From Pseudomonas frederiksbergensis (GTDB lineage: Bacteria; Pseudomonadota; Gammaproteobacteria; Pseudomonadales; Pseudomonadaceae): a DNA stretch of 64,000 nucleotides. The stretch lies in assembly GCF_900105495.1 (NCBI RefSeq), contig NZ_FNTF01000002.1, positions 5,844,001-5,908,000 on the forward strand, written 5' to 3'. Position 1 is the stretch's first letter. Every line of letters begins with the position of its first letter. The translations under genes and the position numbers were made by a program. This document shows, one piece after another, positions 9,554 through 20,267 of the stretch. The notes beneath the pieces are model-generated. The model saw only the letters and a program-made list of their open reading frames with translations. It did no database searches and was not told where the DNA came from.

Positions 9554-9589
9554 CTGATCGTTCTCACGCTCCTGCGTGGGAACGATCAG
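9554..9589. repeat. Minimal family B palindrome
   Basis: CTGATCGTTCTCACGCTC followed by its near-perfect complement GCGTGGGAACGATCAG gives a single long hairpin only five bases after the CoA-transferase stop. It matches the outer arms of the longer family B repeats without the central palindromes, and may act as a transcript end. Confidence 0.8.
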
Positions 9590-9674
9590 TTAGAACTCCC
9601 GCGCAGGATTTCACCATTGGCCCGCCCCAAGGCATACTTGCCACCCTCCGCACTCCAGAACCCAAAAACGCCCC

Positions 9675-11183
9675 ATGCGTATCCACGTCAGCTTCATCGA
9701 CCGCGTCGGCATTACCCAGGAAGTCCTGGCCCTGCTGGGTGGGCGCAATCTCAATCTGGATGCGGTGGAAATGGTCCCGCCCAACGTCTACATCGACGCC
9801 CCGACCCTGAGCCCGGAAGTTCTCGAAGAACTGCGCGATGCGTTGTTCAGCGTGCGCGGCGTGCAAGCGGTGACGGTGGTCGACATTCTTCCCGGTCAGC
9901 GTCGGCACCTGCAACTTGATGCGCTGCTCGCGGCCATGACCGACCCGGTCCTGGCGCTGGACAGTGCCGGCAAGGTGCTGCTGGCCAACCCGGCGCTGAT
10001 TGCGTTGTACGGTCGCGAGCCTGACGGCGAAAGCATCGCCGAGCTGTTCGCCGACCCGGCACTGCTCGAAGCCCTGCTGGAAAACGGTTTCCGCCTGCCG
10101 CTGCGGGAAGTCACCGTCAACGGCCAGACGTTACTGCTGGACGCCACACCGATTACCGACGCCGGTGCCCTGCTGACCCTCTATCAACCCAACCGTATCG
10201 GCGAACGCCTCTCGGCGCTGCACCACGACCACGCCGAAGGGTTCGATGCACTGCTCGGAGAATCTCCGGCCATTCGCACCCTCAAGGCCCGCGCCCAGCG
10301 CGTTGCGGCGCTCGATGCGCCGTTGCTGATCCAGGGCGAAACCGGCACCGGCAAAGAACTGGTGGCCCGTGCCTGCCACGCCATCAGTGCTCGGTACGGT
10401 TCACCATTTTTGGCGCTGAACTGCGCGGCTTTGCCGGAGAACCTCGCCGAAAGCGAACTGTTCGGCTACGCCCCCGGCGCCTTCACGGGCGCACAAAGGG
10501 GCGGCAAACCGGGGCTGATGGAACTGGCCAACCAGGGCACGGTGTTTCTCGATGAGATCGGCGAGATGTCGCCGTACTTGCAGGCCAAGTTGCTGCGCTT
10601 CTTGAACGACGGCAGCTTCCGCCGGGTGGGCGGGGATCGTGAGGTCAAGGTCAATGTGCGGATCCTCAGCGCCACGCACCGCAACCTGGAAAAAATGGTC
10701 AGTGAAGGTTCGTTCCGTGAAGACCTGTTCTATCGCCTCAATGTCCTGAACGTCGAAGTCCCGCCCCTGCGCGAACGCGGCCAGGACATCCTGCTGCTGG
10801 CCCGCTACTTCATGCAGCAGGCCTGCGCGCAGATCCAGCGCCCGGTCTGTCGCCTGGCGCCCGGCACCTATCCGGCACTGCTGGGCAATCGCTGGCCGGG
10901 CAACGTGCGGCAATTGCAGAACGTGATCTTCCGCGCTGCTGCGATTTGCGAAAGCAGCCTGGTCGACATTGGCGACCTCGATATCGCCGGCACCTCCGTG
11001 GCGCGTCAGAGCGACAGCGACGTCGACAGCCTCGAACAGGCGATGGAAGAGTTCGAGAAGACCCTGCTGGAAAAACTCTACGTCAGCTACCCCTCGACCC
11101 GCCAACTGGCCAGTCGCTTGCAAACCTCCCACACCGCCATCGCCCATCGATTGCGCAAGTACGGCATTCCCAACAAGCCCTGA
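9675..11183 (+). CDS. gcsR: TyrR-like sigma-54 enhancer-binding regulator of glycine cleavage
   Basis: 502-residue bacterial enhancer-binding protein. An N-terminal ACT domain (about residues 1-75) could bind an amino acid. A PAS-like domain spans about 80-165. The AAA+ domain, about 195-420, has Walker A GETGTGKE near 220, the sigma-54 contact loop GAFTGA near 268, Walker B FLDEIGEM near 293 and the arginine finger region FREDLFYRLNVL. A Fis-like HTH at the C terminus reads RQLASRLQTSHTAIAHRLRKYG. The family is TyrR/PhhR. GcsR rather than PhhR is inferred from position: the next operon is glycine cleavage with a sigma-54 promoter and three operator-like sites. Glycine is the expected inducer, by analogy with P. 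aeruginosa GcsR. Confidence 0.88.
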   Translation: MRIHVSFIDRVGITQEVLALLGGRNLNLDAVEMVPPNVYIDAPTLSPEVLEELRDALFSVRGVQAVTVVDILPGQRRHLQLDALLAAMTDPVLALDSAGKVLLANPALIALYGREPDGESIAELFADPALLEALLENGFRLPLREVTVNGQTLLLDATPITDAGALLTLYQPNRIGERLSALHHDHAEGFDALLGESPAIRTLKARAQRVAALDAPLLIQGETGTGKELVARACHAISARYGSPFLALNCAALPENLAESELFGYAPGAFTGAQRGGKPGLMELANQGTVFLDEIGEMSPYLQAKLLRFLNDGSFRRVGGDREVKVNVRILSATHRNLEKMVSEGSFREDLFYRLNVLNVEVPPLRERGQDILLLARYFMQQACAQIQRPVCRLAPGTYPALLGNRWPGNVRQLQNVIFRAAAICESSLVDIGDLDIAGTSVARQSDSDVDSLEQAMEEFEKTLLEKLYVSYPSTRQLASRLQTSHTAIAHRLRKYGIPNKP

Positions 11184-11209
11184 AATCCCCCAAACACCAC
11201 AGAACCAAT

Positions 11210-11313
11210 TGATCGTTCCCACGCTCCGCGTGGGAATGCCTCTAGGGACGCTCCGCGTCCAGTGACGCGGAGCGTCACGGGCTGCATTCCCACGCGGAGC
11301 GTGGGAACGATCA
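11210..11313. repeat. Compound palindromic repeat (family B), full copy
   Basis: This has the same organisation as the element at 8084: outer arms TGATCGTTCCCACGCTC and GAGCGTGGGAACGATCA, with internal GACGC/GCGTC palindromes. It separates gcsR from the operator region of the glycine cleavage operon. Confidence 0.9.
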
Positions 11314-11341
11314 TTTACTCAACCCAAAAGCGACCTACATC

Positions 11342-11459
11342 TGTACTGAAAGCGCTACAGCGGAACGATATCGCTACACCCTCTCCCGATCACCGCCGTG
11401 CAAGGCTTTGATCCACTTAGGCTTTTTTCTTCGCCCCGAGCTGTAGCGATTTCGCTACA
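11342..11459. promoter_or_regulatory. Three GcsR-type operator sites upstream of gcvH
   Basis: Three 18-base sites share the form TGTANNG-N4-CGNTACA. Site 1 (11342-11359) is TGTACTG-AAAG-CGCTACA. Site 2 (11361-11378) reads on the minus strand as TGTAGCG-ATAT-CGTTCCG. Site 3 (11442-11459) is TGTAGCG-ATTT-CGCTACA. From memory, P. aeruginosa GcsR binds 18-bp repeats of consensus TGTAACG-N4-CGTTCCG, which site 2 matches at all but one specified base. All sites lie about 65-185 bases upstream of the -24/-12 promoter, the usual distance for enhancer-binding proteins. Confidence 0.8.
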
Positions 11460-11523
11460 GCCAGCCAATCGCTGCATCTCGAACAAACACATAACCTATT
11501 GATTTATAACAATAAAAAAACAT

Positions 11524-11538
11524 TGGCCGCGATTTTGC
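11524..11538 (+). promoter_or_regulatory. Sigma-54 (-24/-12) promoter of the glycine cleavage operon
   Basis: TGGCCG-CGATT-TTGC matches the RpoN consensus TGGCAC-N5-TTGC with exact GG-N10-GC spacing. It lies about 80 bases before gcvH and downstream of the three operator sites, so transcription should start near 11550. An RpoN promoter is what a TyrR-like enhancer-binding protein requires. Confidence 0.87.
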
Positions 11539-11619
11539 TTAGTAACCATCCATAAAGTACGGCATTGCCGAGTATTCAATCGCGTCCACCAGACGAGTCT
11601 GGCCCCCTTAGGAGTTTCC

Positions 11620-12003
11620 ATGAGCGAGTTGCGTTTTACTGAAGATCACGAATGGCTGCGTACCGAAGCTGACGGCACCGTCACAGTCGGCATCACCGCT
11701 TTCGCACAGAACGCCCTGGGCGACGTGGTTTTCGTACAACTGCCGGAGCTGCAGTCCTACGACAAAGGCGCTGAAGCCGCCACCGTGGAATCGGTAAAAG
11801 CCGCCAGCGGCGTGTACATGCCGCTGGACGGTGAAGTGCTGGAAGTGAACCCGGCGCTGGACAGCAGTCCTGAACTGGTCAACGAAGATCCGCTGGGCGA
11901 AGGCTGGTTCTTCCGCTTCCAGCCTACCGATGCATCGGCTGTCGCCAAACTGCTGGATCAAGATGCTTACGACCGTCTGATCAAAGCCAACGCCGAAGCC
12001 TGA
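11620..12003 (+). CDS. gcvH: Glycine cleavage system H protein
   Basis: 127-residue lipoyl carrier that shuttles the methylamine group from the P protein to the T and L proteins. The lipoylated lysine is Lys60 in the motif VESVKAAS, and the N terminus [10 protein letters not shown] is typical of the family. AGGAG precedes the ATG. It is the first gene of the operon driven by the sigma-54 promoter at 11524, and gcvP follows after 11 bases. This is the operon-borne H protein (gcvH2 type in other pseudomonads); a second copy elsewhere is likely but not visible here. Confidence 0.96.
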   Translation: MSELRFTEDHEWLRTEADGTVTVGITAFAQNALGDVVFVQLPELQSYDKGAEAATVESVKAASGVYMPLDGEVLEVNPALDSSPELVNEDPLGEGWFFRFQPTDASAVAKLLDQDAYDRLIKANAEA

Positions 12004-12014
12004 GGAGCGCTGAC

Positions 12015-14867
12015 ATGACTCAAGTAAGCCTGACCACCGCCAACGAATTCATCGCCCGTCACATCGGCCCGCGCGCCGGCGACGAGCAAGCCATGCTCAA
12101 CAGCCTCGGCTTCGACTCCCTGGAAGCCCTGAGCGCCAGCGTCATCCCGGACAGCATCAAGGGCACCAGCGTCCTTGGCCTCGAAGACGGCCTGAGCGAA
12201 GCCGACGCCCTGGCCTTGATCAAGTCCATCGCCGGCAAAAACCAGCTGTTCAAGACTTTCATCGGCCAGGGCTACTACGGCACCCACACGCCGTCGCCAA
12301 TCCTGCGCAACCTGCTGGAAAACCCGGCCTGGTACACCGCCTACACCCCGTACCAACCGGAAATTTCCCAGGGTCGTCTCGAAGCGCTGCTGAACTTCCA
12401 GACCCTGATCAGCGACCTCACAGGCCTGCCGATCGCCAACGCCTCGCTGCTGGATGAAGCCACCGCCGCCGCCGAAGCGATGACCTTCTGCAAACGCCTG
12501 AGCAAGAACAAGGGCAGCCACGCCTTCTTCGCCTCCGTGCATTGCCACCCGCAAACCCTCGACGTGCTGCGCACCCGCGCCGAGCCGCTGGGCATCGACG
12601 TAGTGGTCGGTGATGAACTTGAACTGACTGACGTGACGCCGTTCTTCGGTGCCCTGTTGCAATACCCGGCGAGCAACGGTGACGTGTTCGATTACCGCGA
12701 ATTGACCGAACGCTTCCACGCCGCCAACGCCTTGGTGGCCGTGGCCGCCGACCTGCTGGCGCTGACCGTATTGACCCCGCCGGGCGAATTCGGCGCCGAC
12801 GTGTCCATAGGCAGTGCGCAACGCTTCGGCGTGCCACTGGGCTTCGGTGGCCCGCACGCGGCGTATTTCTCCACCAAGGATGCGTTCAAGCGCGACATGC
12901 CGGGTCGTCTGGTCGGTGTGTCCGTGGACCGTTTCGGCAAGCCGGCCCTGCGCCTGGCGATGCAGACTCGCGAGCAACACATCCGCCGCGAGAAGGCCAC
13001 GTCGAACATCTGCACCGCGCAGGTGCTGTTGGCCAACATCGCCAGCATGTATGCCGTGTACCACGGCCCGAAAGGCCTGACGCAGATTGCCAACCGCGTA
13101 CATCACCTGACCGCGATTCTGGCTAAAGGCTTGAGCGCATTGGGCCTGAAGGTCGAGCAGGAAAGCTTCTTCGACACCCTGACCCTCAACACCGGCGCGC
13201 ACACCGCCACGTTGCATGAAAAGGCGCGTGCCCAGCAGATCAACCTGCGCGTGGTCGATGCCGAGCGTCTGGGCCTGTCCCTCGACGAAACCACGTCGCA
13301 AGCTGACGTGGAAACCCTATGGGCCCTGTTCGCCGACGGTAAGGCGCTGCCAGACTTCGCCGCCCTCGCCGCCTCGGTGGTCAGCACTCTCCCGGCCACA
13401 CTGGTTCGCCAGTCGCCAATCCTCAGCCACCCGGTATTCAACCGCTACCACTCGGAAACCGAGCTGATGCGCTACCTGCGCAAGCTCGCCGACAAGGACC
13501 TGGCACTGGATCGCACCATGATCCCGCTGGGTTCTTGCACCATGAAACTCAACGCCGCCAGCGAAATGATCCCGGTGACCTGGGCCGAATTCGGCGCCCT
13601 GCACCCGTTCGCCCCGGCCGCGCAAAGCGCCGGTTACCAGCAACTGACCGACGAACTGGAAGCGATGCTCTGCGCCGCCACCGGTTACGACGCGATTTCG
13701 CTGCAACCGAACGCCGGTTCCCAGGGTGAATACGCCGGCCTGTTGGCGATCCGCGCCTATCACCAGAGCCGTGGCGAAGACCGCCGCGACATCTGCCTGA
13801 TCCCGTCCTCGGCACACGGCACCAACCCGGCCACCGCCAACATGGCCGGCATGCGCGTGGTCGTCACTGCCTGCGATGCCCGCGGCAACGTCGACATCGA
13901 AGACCTGCGCGCCAAGGCCATCGAGCACCGCGAACACCTCGCCGCGCTGATGATCACCTACCCGTCGACCCACGGCGTGTTCGAAGAAGGCATCCGCGAA
14001 ATCTGCGGCATCATTCACGACCACGGCGGCCAGGTGTACATCGACGGCGCCAACATGAACGCGATGGTCGGCCTCTGCGCGCCGGGCAAGTTCGGCGGCG
14101 ACGTGTCGCACCTGAACCTGCACAAAACCTTCTGTATTCCGCACGGCGGTGGCGGCCCGGGCGTTGGTCCGATTGGCGTCAAGTCGCACCTGACGCCGTT
14201 CCTGCCGGGGCATGCGCAGATGGAGCGCAAGGAAGGCGCGGTCTGCGCCGCACCGTTCGGCAGCGCGAGCATTTTGCCGATCACCTGGATGTACATTCGG
14301 ATGATGGGCGGTGCCGGGCTCAAGCGTGCATCGCAACTGGCGATCCTCAATGCCAACTACATTTCCCGTCGCCTCGAAGAGCACTACCCGGTGCTCTACA
14401 CCGGCAGCAACGGCCTGGTGGCGCACGAATGCATCCTCGACCTGCGTCCGCTGAAAGACAGCAGCGGCATCAGCGTCGATGACGTCGCCAAGCGCCTGAT
14501 CGACTTCGGTTTCCACGCCCCGACCATGTCGTTCCCGGTCGCCGGCACGCTGATGATCGAGCCGACCGAAAGCGAATCCAAGGAAGAACTGGACCGCTTC
14601 TGCGACGCCATGATCCGCATCCGCGAAGAAATCCGCGCAGTGGAAAACGGCACCCTGGACAAGGACGACAACCCACTGAAAAACGCCCCGCACACCGCGG
14701 CGGAAATCGTCGGCGAGTGGACGCATCCGTACAGCCGTGAGCAAGCGGTGTATCCGGTTGCGTCGCTGATCGAAGGCAAGTACTGGCCACCGGTCGGTCG
14801 CGTCGACAACGTGTTCGGCGACCGCAACCTGATCTGCGCCTGCCCGTCGATCGAAAGCTACGCTTAA
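12015..14867 (+). CDS. gcvP: Glycine dehydrogenase (decarboxylating), P protein
   Basis: 950-residue single-chain P protein of the glycine cleavage complex. It decarboxylates glycine with pyridoxal phosphate and loads aminomethyl onto lipoyl-GcvH. Both halves of the dimer-like fold are present; the PLP lysine is Lys704 in [18 protein letters not shown], followed by the glycine-rich loop. Other landmarks are [12 protein letters not shown] near residue 80 and [10 protein letters not shown] near 502. GAGGAG overlaps the gcvH stop and gives the ribosome site. The length is normal. Together with H and T proteins and the housekeeping L protein it yields CO2, NH3 and methylene-THF. Confidence 0.97.
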   Translation: MTQVSLTTANEFIARHIGPRAGDEQAMLNSLGFDSLEALSASVIPDSIKGTSVLGLEDGLSEADALALIKSIAGKNQLFKTFIGQGYYGTHTPSPILRNLLENPAWYTAYTPYQPEISQGRLEALLNFQTLISDLTGLPIANASLLDEATAAAEAMTFCKRLSKNKGSHAFFASVHCHPQTLDVLRTRAEPLGIDVVVGDELELTDVTPFFGALLQYPASNGDVFDYRELTERFHAANALVAVAADLLALTVLTPPGEFGADVSIGSAQRFGVPLGFGGPHAAYFSTKDAFKRDMPGRLVGVSVDRFGKPALRLAMQTREQHIRREKATSNICTAQVLLANIASMYAVYHGPKGLTQIANRVHHLTAILAKGLSALGLKVEQESFFDTLTLNTGAHTATLHEKARAQQINLRVVDAERLGLSLDETTSQADVETLWALFADGKALPDFAALAASVVSTLPATLVRQSPILSHPVFNRYHSETELMRYLRKLADKDLALDRTMIPLGSCTMKLNAASEMIPVTWAEFGALHPFAPAAQSAGYQQLTDELEAMLCAATGYDAISLQPNAGSQGEYAGLLAIRAYHQSRGEDRRDICLIPSSAHGTNPATANMAGMRVVVTACDARGNVDIEDLRAKAIEHREHLAALMITYPSTHGVFEEGIREICGIIHDHGGQVYIDGANMNAMVGLCAPGKFGGDVSHLNLHKTFCIPHGGGGPGVGPIGVKSHLTPFLPGHAQMERKEGAVCAAPFGSASILPITWMYIRMMGGAGLKRASQLAILNANYISRRLEEHYPVLYTGSNGLVAHECILDLRPLKDSSGISVDDVAKRLIDFGFHAPTMSFPVAGTLMIEPTESESKEELDRFCDAMIRIREEIRAVENGTLDKDDNPLKNAPHTAAEIVGEWTHPYSREQAVYPVASLIEGKYWPPVGRVDNVFGDRNLICACPSIESYA

Positions 14868-14920
14868 ACGGATAAGGGGGCGGGTCTACTCGCCCCCCCA
14901 CATTCAAGAACACCACAAAA

Positions 14921-15015
14921 CCCTGTGGGAGCTGGCTTGCCTGCGATAGCGGTGGATCAGTCAGCATCCCGCTTGCCTGACACACCGCTATCGCAGGCAA
15001 GCCAGCTCCCACAGG
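14921..15015. repeat. REPIN-type inverted repeat in the gcvP-sdaA gap
   Basis: Outer units CCCTGTGGGAGCTGGCTTGC and the complement GCAAGCCAGCTCCCACAGG face each other, with second arms GCGATAGCGGTG and CACCGCTATCGC nested inside. This occupies the place where other pseudomonads, from memory, carry glyA2. The unit (GGGAGCTGGCTTGC) is a sequence variant of family A. Confidence 0.85.
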
Positions 15016-15074
15016 ACCGAATCCAGCCAAAAGATTTTAGCCAATTCCTATAACAAGAAACCGGAGAACAACTC

Positions 15075-16451
<1,377 letters not shown>

Positions 16452-16489
16452 TGCTCACGCGCATCTGCACACTTTTTCAGGAGCTGGAT

Positions 16490-17614
16490 ATGTCCACCGA
16501 ACAACTGTCGAAAACCCCGCTGCACGCACTGCACATCGAACTCGGCGCCCGCATGGTGCCGTTTGCCGGCTACGACATGCCGGTGCAATACCCGCTCGGC
16601 GTGATGAAAGAACACCAGCACACCCGTGATCAGGCCGGGCTGTTCGATGTCTCGCACATGGGCCAGATCCGCCTGACCGGCGCGAATGCCGCCAAGGCGC
16701 TGGAAAGCCTGGTGCCGGTGGACATCATCGACCTGCCGGTGGGCATGCAGCGTTACGCGATGTTCACCAACGAGACTGGCGGCATCCTCGACGACCTGAT
16801 GGTCGCCAACCTGGGTAACGACGAACTGTTCCTGGTGGTCAACGCCGCCTGCAAGGATCAAGACCTGGCGCACCTGCGCAAGCACATCGGCGATCAGTGC
16901 ACCATCGAGCCGCTGTTCGAAGAACGCGCCCTGCTGGCGCTGCAAGGTCCGGCTGCCGTCACCGTGCTCGCACGCCTGGCGCCTGAAGTGACGAAGATGA
17001 CCTTCATGCAGTTCACCCGCGTGAAACTGCTGGGCGTGGACTGCTTTGTCAGCCGTTCGGGCTACACCGGTGAAGACGGTTACGAAATCTCCGTGCCGGC
17101 TGCCAACGCCGAAGCCCTGGCTCGCGCCCTGCTGGCCGAACCGGAAGTGGCGGCCATCGGCCTCGGCGCTCGCGACTCCCTGCGCCTGGAAGCCGGCCTG
17201 TGCCTCTACGGCCACGACATGAACACCGAGACCACCCCGATCGAAGCAAGCCTGCTGTGGGCGATCTCCAAGCCTCGTCGCGCTGATGGCGCACGTGCCG
17301 GCGGCTTCCCTGGCGCAGAAACCGTGTTCGCACAGCAACAAGCCGGTGTCAGCCGCAAACGCGTTGGCCTGTTGCCCCAGGAACGCACGCCGGTGCGCGA
17401 AGGAGCGGAGATCGTCAATGAAGCAGGCGACATCATTGGCGCGGTTTGCAGTGGCGGCTTCGGTCCGACCTTGGGCGGCCCTTTGGCGATGGGTTACGTC
17501 GACAGTGCTTACACTGCTCTCGATACGCCGGTATGGGCGATTGTTCGTGGGAAAAAGGTGCCTTTGCTTGTAAGCAAAATGCCATTTGTTCCACAACGCT
17601 ACTACCGCGGCTGA
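16490..17614 (+). CDS. gcvT: Aminomethyltransferase, glycine cleavage T protein
   Basis: 374-residue T protein that releases ammonia from aminomethyl-lipoyl-GcvH and forms 5,10-methylene-THF. ATG 16490 is chosen because AGGAG ends six bases upstream; in-frame starts further upstream overlap sdaA. Family landmarks are [10 protein letters not shown] near residue 25, FDVSHMGQI near 52, [12 protein letters not shown] near 187-198 and the folate-binding [18 protein letters not shown] near 225-242. It is the last gene of the operon; palindromes and a terminator-like hairpin follow. Confidence 0.96.
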   Translation: MSTEQLSKTPLHALHIELGARMVPFAGYDMPVQYPLGVMKEHQHTRDQAGLFDVSHMGQIRLTGANAAKALESLVPVDIIDLPVGMQRYAMFTNETGGILDDLMVANLGNDELFLVVNAACKDQDLAHLRKHIGDQCTIEPLFEERALLALQGPAAVTVLARLAPEVTKMTFMQFTRVKLLGVDCFVSRSGYTGEDGYEISVPAANAEALARALLAEPEVAAIGLGARDSLRLEAGLCLYGHDMNTETTPIEASLLWAISKPRRADGARAGGFPGAETVFAQQQAGVSRKRVGLLPQERTPVREGAEIVNEAGDIIGAVCSGGFGPTLGGPLAMGYVDSAYTALDTPVWAIVRGKKVPLLVSKMPFVPQRYYRG

Positions 17615-17635
17615 TTGACTGTTTCTATAAGTAAC

Positions 17636-17675
17636 GCGGTTGCGTTAATAGTGCACTAATGTGTAACGCAACCGC
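17636..17675. repeat. 12-bp perfect inverted repeat downstream of gcvT
   Basis: GCGGTTGCGTTA (17636-17647) and its exact complement TAACGCAACCGC (17664-17675) are separated by 16 bases, 22 bases after the gcvT stop. There is no T run, so it is not a standard intrinsic terminator. The left side also forms a smaller palindrome, TAACGC-GGTT-GCGTTA (17632-17647). Confidence 0.8.
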
Positions 17676-17797
17676 CATAAAACAGTGCACACCTTCGATA
17701 ACGAACTTGGCTTATAACGATCGAAAACAATTGAACACCTCTATCACATAAGCTAACGCTAGTTGCCGCTGAACGGCATCAACGCGAGCAATTCCGG

Positions 17798-17821
17798 GCC
17801 CTCCACAGGGCTTGTTTTTTC
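17798..17821 (+). terminator. Possible intrinsic terminator after the gcs operon
   Basis: GCCCT-CCAC-AGGGC forms a short perfect stem followed by TTGTTTTTTC. It lies about 185 bases past gcvT and about 185 bases before the cold-shock gene, so it may end the gcs transcript or act as an attenuator in the cold-shock leader. Confidence 0.5.
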
Positions 17822-18004
17822 TCCCGTAGTTGGCGTAGAGTTTGTTCACTGTGTTTGCATGGGTCGCTTGGAATCGTGACCTGGGCAGTAGCCTACAAGT
17901 TAGCTACATCCCGTTCGACGTCTTCTTACTCTCCTGCAACCAGCCCCAGTACTCTTTCACAAGAAAGAGGCTGTCATTAATTTTTGCGTCAAAGGAAATA
18001 AGAA
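17822..18004 (+). promoter_or_regulatory. Probable promoter and 5' leader of the cold-shock gene
   Basis: With the two palindromes just upstream, this completes a 390-base gap without a gene. Cold-shock mRNAs commonly have long structured leaders. Here CTCTTTC-ACAA-GAAAGAG (17952-17969) forms a hairpin about 35 bases before the start codon, and AAAGGAAATAAGAA supplies the ribosome site. I cannot assign a single convincing -35/-10 pair. Confidence 0.45.
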
Positions 18005-18217
18005 ATGTCCCAACGTCAGAGCGGTACCGTCAAGTGGTTTAACGACGAGAAAGGGTTTGGTTTTATCACTCCAGAAAGCGGTCCGGATCTGTTCGTGCAT
18101 TTCCGCGCTATTCAGGGCAACGGCTTCAAGAGCCTGAAAGAAGGCCAGAAAGTGACTTTCGTTGCTGTGCAAGGCCAGAAAGGCATGCAGGCTGACGAAG
18201 TACAAGCAGAAGCCTGA
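18005..18217 (+). CDS. Cold-shock domain protein, CspA family
   Basis: 70-residue single-stranded nucleic-acid-binding protein made of one cold-shock domain. RNP1 is KGFGFI (residues 16-21) and RNP2 is LFVHF (29-33), with the usual opening [11 protein letters not shown]. Such proteins act as RNA chaperones in cold or stationary-phase adaptation. AAAGGAAA precedes the ATG; a strong terminator follows within 15 bases. Monocistronic. Which paralogue it is (CapA/CapB/CspD type) cannot be told from the domain alone. Confidence 0.95.
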   Translation: MSQRQSGTVKWFNDEKGFGFITPESGPDLFVHFRAIQGNGFKSLKEGQKVTFVAVQGQKGMQADEVQAEA

Positions 18218-18229
18218 TCTTCTGTAACG

Positions 18230-18265
18230 AAAAAGCCCCTGATGCTGACATCAGGGGCTTTTTTG
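18230..18265 (+). terminator. Intrinsic terminator of the cold-shock gene
   Basis: AAGCCCCTGATG-CTGA-CATCAGGGGCTTTTTTG is a long GC-rich stem followed by a T run, 13 bases after the stop codon. The A run on its left makes it potentially bidirectional. Confidence 0.93.
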
Positions 18266-18313
18266 TGCGCGTAAATACGTAAAATGGCTTCTTTTTTCCG
18301 TCCAGAGGCTGCC

Positions 18314-18802
18314 ATGTCGAAACATCTTCTCAAACCTCAGGGCGACTTTCCTGCCGCCCCCTTGGGTCGTCGCCTGGCAGCGATGTTCTATGACTTCTTG
18401 TTGTGTACCGCCCTGCTGATCGTCACCAGCGGCATTTACAAGATGATTCAGATGGCGATCATCGGCGAAGACAAAATGCGCACCTTGACCGAAGCCGGCG
18501 CGCTGGACGGCGATCCATTGCTGTCGACGGTGCTGCTGTTTGTGCTGTTCGGCTTCTTCGCCAAGTTCTGGACCTGGTCCGGCCAGACCCTGGGCATGCA
18601 GGTCTGGTGCATCCGCGTACAAAACGCCGACGGCTCATCCATCAGCCTGTGGCAGGCATTGCTGCGCTTTGTGGTGTCGATCGCGTCCTTGCTGTGCGTC
18701 GGGCTGGGGTTCTTCTGGTCGCTGTTCGACAAACAGAAACGCAGCTGGCATGACATCTACTCCGACACCCAGCTCGTGCGGATTCCAAAGAAAGCCAAGT
18801 AG
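18314..18802 (+). CDS. RDD-family inner-membrane protein
   Basis: 162-residue RDD protein. The family motif is present as PLGRRLAAMFYDFLLCTALL near residues 20-40. The second part has the conserved WTWSGQTLGMQVWCIRVQN near 92-110 and SWHDIYSDTQLV at the end. Three membrane helices are predicted. AGAGG lies five bases before ATG 18314. RDD proteins have no single known activity; some are linked to ion exchange. It stands alone, with a terminator before and a REPIN after. Confidence 0.85.
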   Translation: MSKHLLKPQGDFPAAPLGRRLAAMFYDFLLCTALLIVTSGIYKMIQMAIIGEDKMRTLTEAGALDGDPLLSTVLLFVLFGFFAKFWTWSGQTLGMQVWCIRVQNADGSSISLWQALLRFVVSIASLLCVGLGFFWSLFDKQKRSWHDIYSDTQLVRIPKKAK

Positions 18803-18822
18803 TTCAGCCATACAAAAACCAA

Positions 18823-18911
18823 TGTGGGAGCGAGCCTGCTCGCGATAGAGGCGTATCAGTCAACATGGTTGTGACTGACAGAACGCTATCGCGAGCAGGC
18901 TCGCTCCCACA
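18823..18911. repeat. REPIN-type inverted repeat (family A)
   Basis: GTGGGAGCGAGCCTGCTCGC and the complement GCGAGCAGGCTCGCTCCCAC flank a variable centre. It sits between the convergent RDD gene and nadA. Confidence 0.88.
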
Positions 18912-18936
18912 GTTTTTGCGGCTTAACTGACAGATC

Positions 18937-19995
18937 TCAGGCGTTGCCGGCCAATTTCATCCGCGCGGCCTGTGTGAAGTCGAGCATCCGCTTCAACGGC
19001 CGAATCGCTTGCGGAATCAACGCTGGATCGACAAATATCTCGTTTGTCCCTTCCTTCAAGCTCTTGAGCGTGCGCTCAAGGGTATTCATCGCCATCCACG
19101 GGCAATGTGCGCAACTACGGCACGCTGCGCCGTTACCGGCCGTTGGCGCTTCGATGAAGACCTTGTCCGGGCACAGCTGCTGCATCTTGTAGAAGATGCC
19201 GCGATCAGTGGCAACGATAAAGGTCTTGTTTGGCAGGCTCTGCGCTGCTGCAATCAACTGACTGGTGGAGCCGACGGCATCCGCCAGCTCGATCACCGAC
19301 GTCGGCGACTCCGGGTGCACCAGAATCGCTGCGTCCGGGTACAGCGCCTTCATATCTTCGAGCTGCTTGGACTTGAACTCTTCGTGAACGATGCAGGCAC
19401 CGTCCCACAGCAGCATGTCCGCGCCAGTCTGGCGCTGGATGTAGGTGCCCAAATGCTTGTCCGGGCCCCAGATGATGGTTTCGCCGTTATCCATCAGGCT
19501 TTCGACGATCTCCAGCGCGCAGCTTGAAGTCACCACCCAATCCGCCCGGGCTTTGACCGCCGCCGACGTGTTGGCATACACCACCACCGTACGTTCCGGG
19601 TGCTGATCGCAGAACGCCGAGAACTCGTCCACCGGGCAACCCAGGTCCAGCGAGCAGGTCGCTTCCAGGGTTGGCATAAGGATGCGCTTTTCCGGGTTGA
19701 GGATTTTGGCAGTCTCGCCCATGAACTTCACACCGGCGACCACCACGGTCTTGGCCGGGTGAGCATTGCCGAAGCGGGCCATCTCCAATGAGTCGGAGAC
19801 ACAGCCGCCGGTTTCTTCGGCCAGGGCCTGAATGACCGGATCGCAATAGAAGTGAGCAACCAGCACCGCGTCCTGAGCCTTGAGCTCGGCAGCGATGGCA
19901 GCACGGTAATAGGCCTCCTCCTCGGCAGTCAGCGGCTTGGGCTGCTTGGCGTCGAGGTGGGCTTGAACCAGAAGGCGTTCGGAAATCTGCGTCAT
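18937..19995 (-). CDS. nadA: Quinolinate synthase A
   Basis: 352-residue enzyme condensing iminoaspartate with dihydroxyacetone phosphate to quinolinate in de novo NAD synthesis. The three cluster cysteines lie in [26 protein letters not shown] and [13 protein letters not shown]. The substrate-binding [13 protein letters not shown] is near residues 47-59. The length is normal. The start is ATG 19995, with a -10-like TATACT just upstream on the minus strand (near 20033). A REPIN lies at its 3' side. Single gene. Confidence 0.96.
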   Translation of the reverse strand: MTQISERLLVQAHLDAKQPKPLTAEEEAYYRAAIAAELKAQDAVLVAHFYCDPVIQALAEETGGCVSDSLEMARFGNAHPAKTVVVAGVKFMGETAKILNPEKRILMPTLEATCSLDLGCPVDEFSAFCDQHPERTVVVYANTSAAVKARADWVVTSSCALEIVESLMDNGETIIWGPDKHLGTYIQRQTGADMLLWDGACIVHEEFKSKQLEDMKALYPDAAILVHPESPTSVIELADAVGSTSQLIAAAQSLPNKTFIVATDRGIFYKMQQLCPDKVFIEAPTAGNGAACRSCAHCPWMAMNTLERTLKSLKEGTNEIFVDPALIPQAIRPLKRMLDFTQAARMKLAGNA

Positions 19996-20267
19996 GTTCG
20001 CAAGACCTGCAGGCGCGTTCGCGCGAAAGTCGAGTATACACCCGGCTCCGGCCCCTTCAGGGTACCGCCGGGAAAGTGAGTATCATCAGGCACGGACAAC
20101 GTTGAAGCTGCGCAAGGCTACAGAATATCCCGTAGATGCAAAAGATGATTCTGACCTGCGTCACGCGGCTCAGCCCAGAACCCGGGCAACCTTAAATCGC
20201 AGGCAAAAAAAAATCCGGAAATCCTCACTTGCGTGGGCCTTCCAGACTTTTAAAACTGCTACAAAAA

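Noticed and set aside
13317..14744. 475-residue minus-strand frame opposite gcvP
   Set aside because: It is an antisense shadow within a well-identified P protein.
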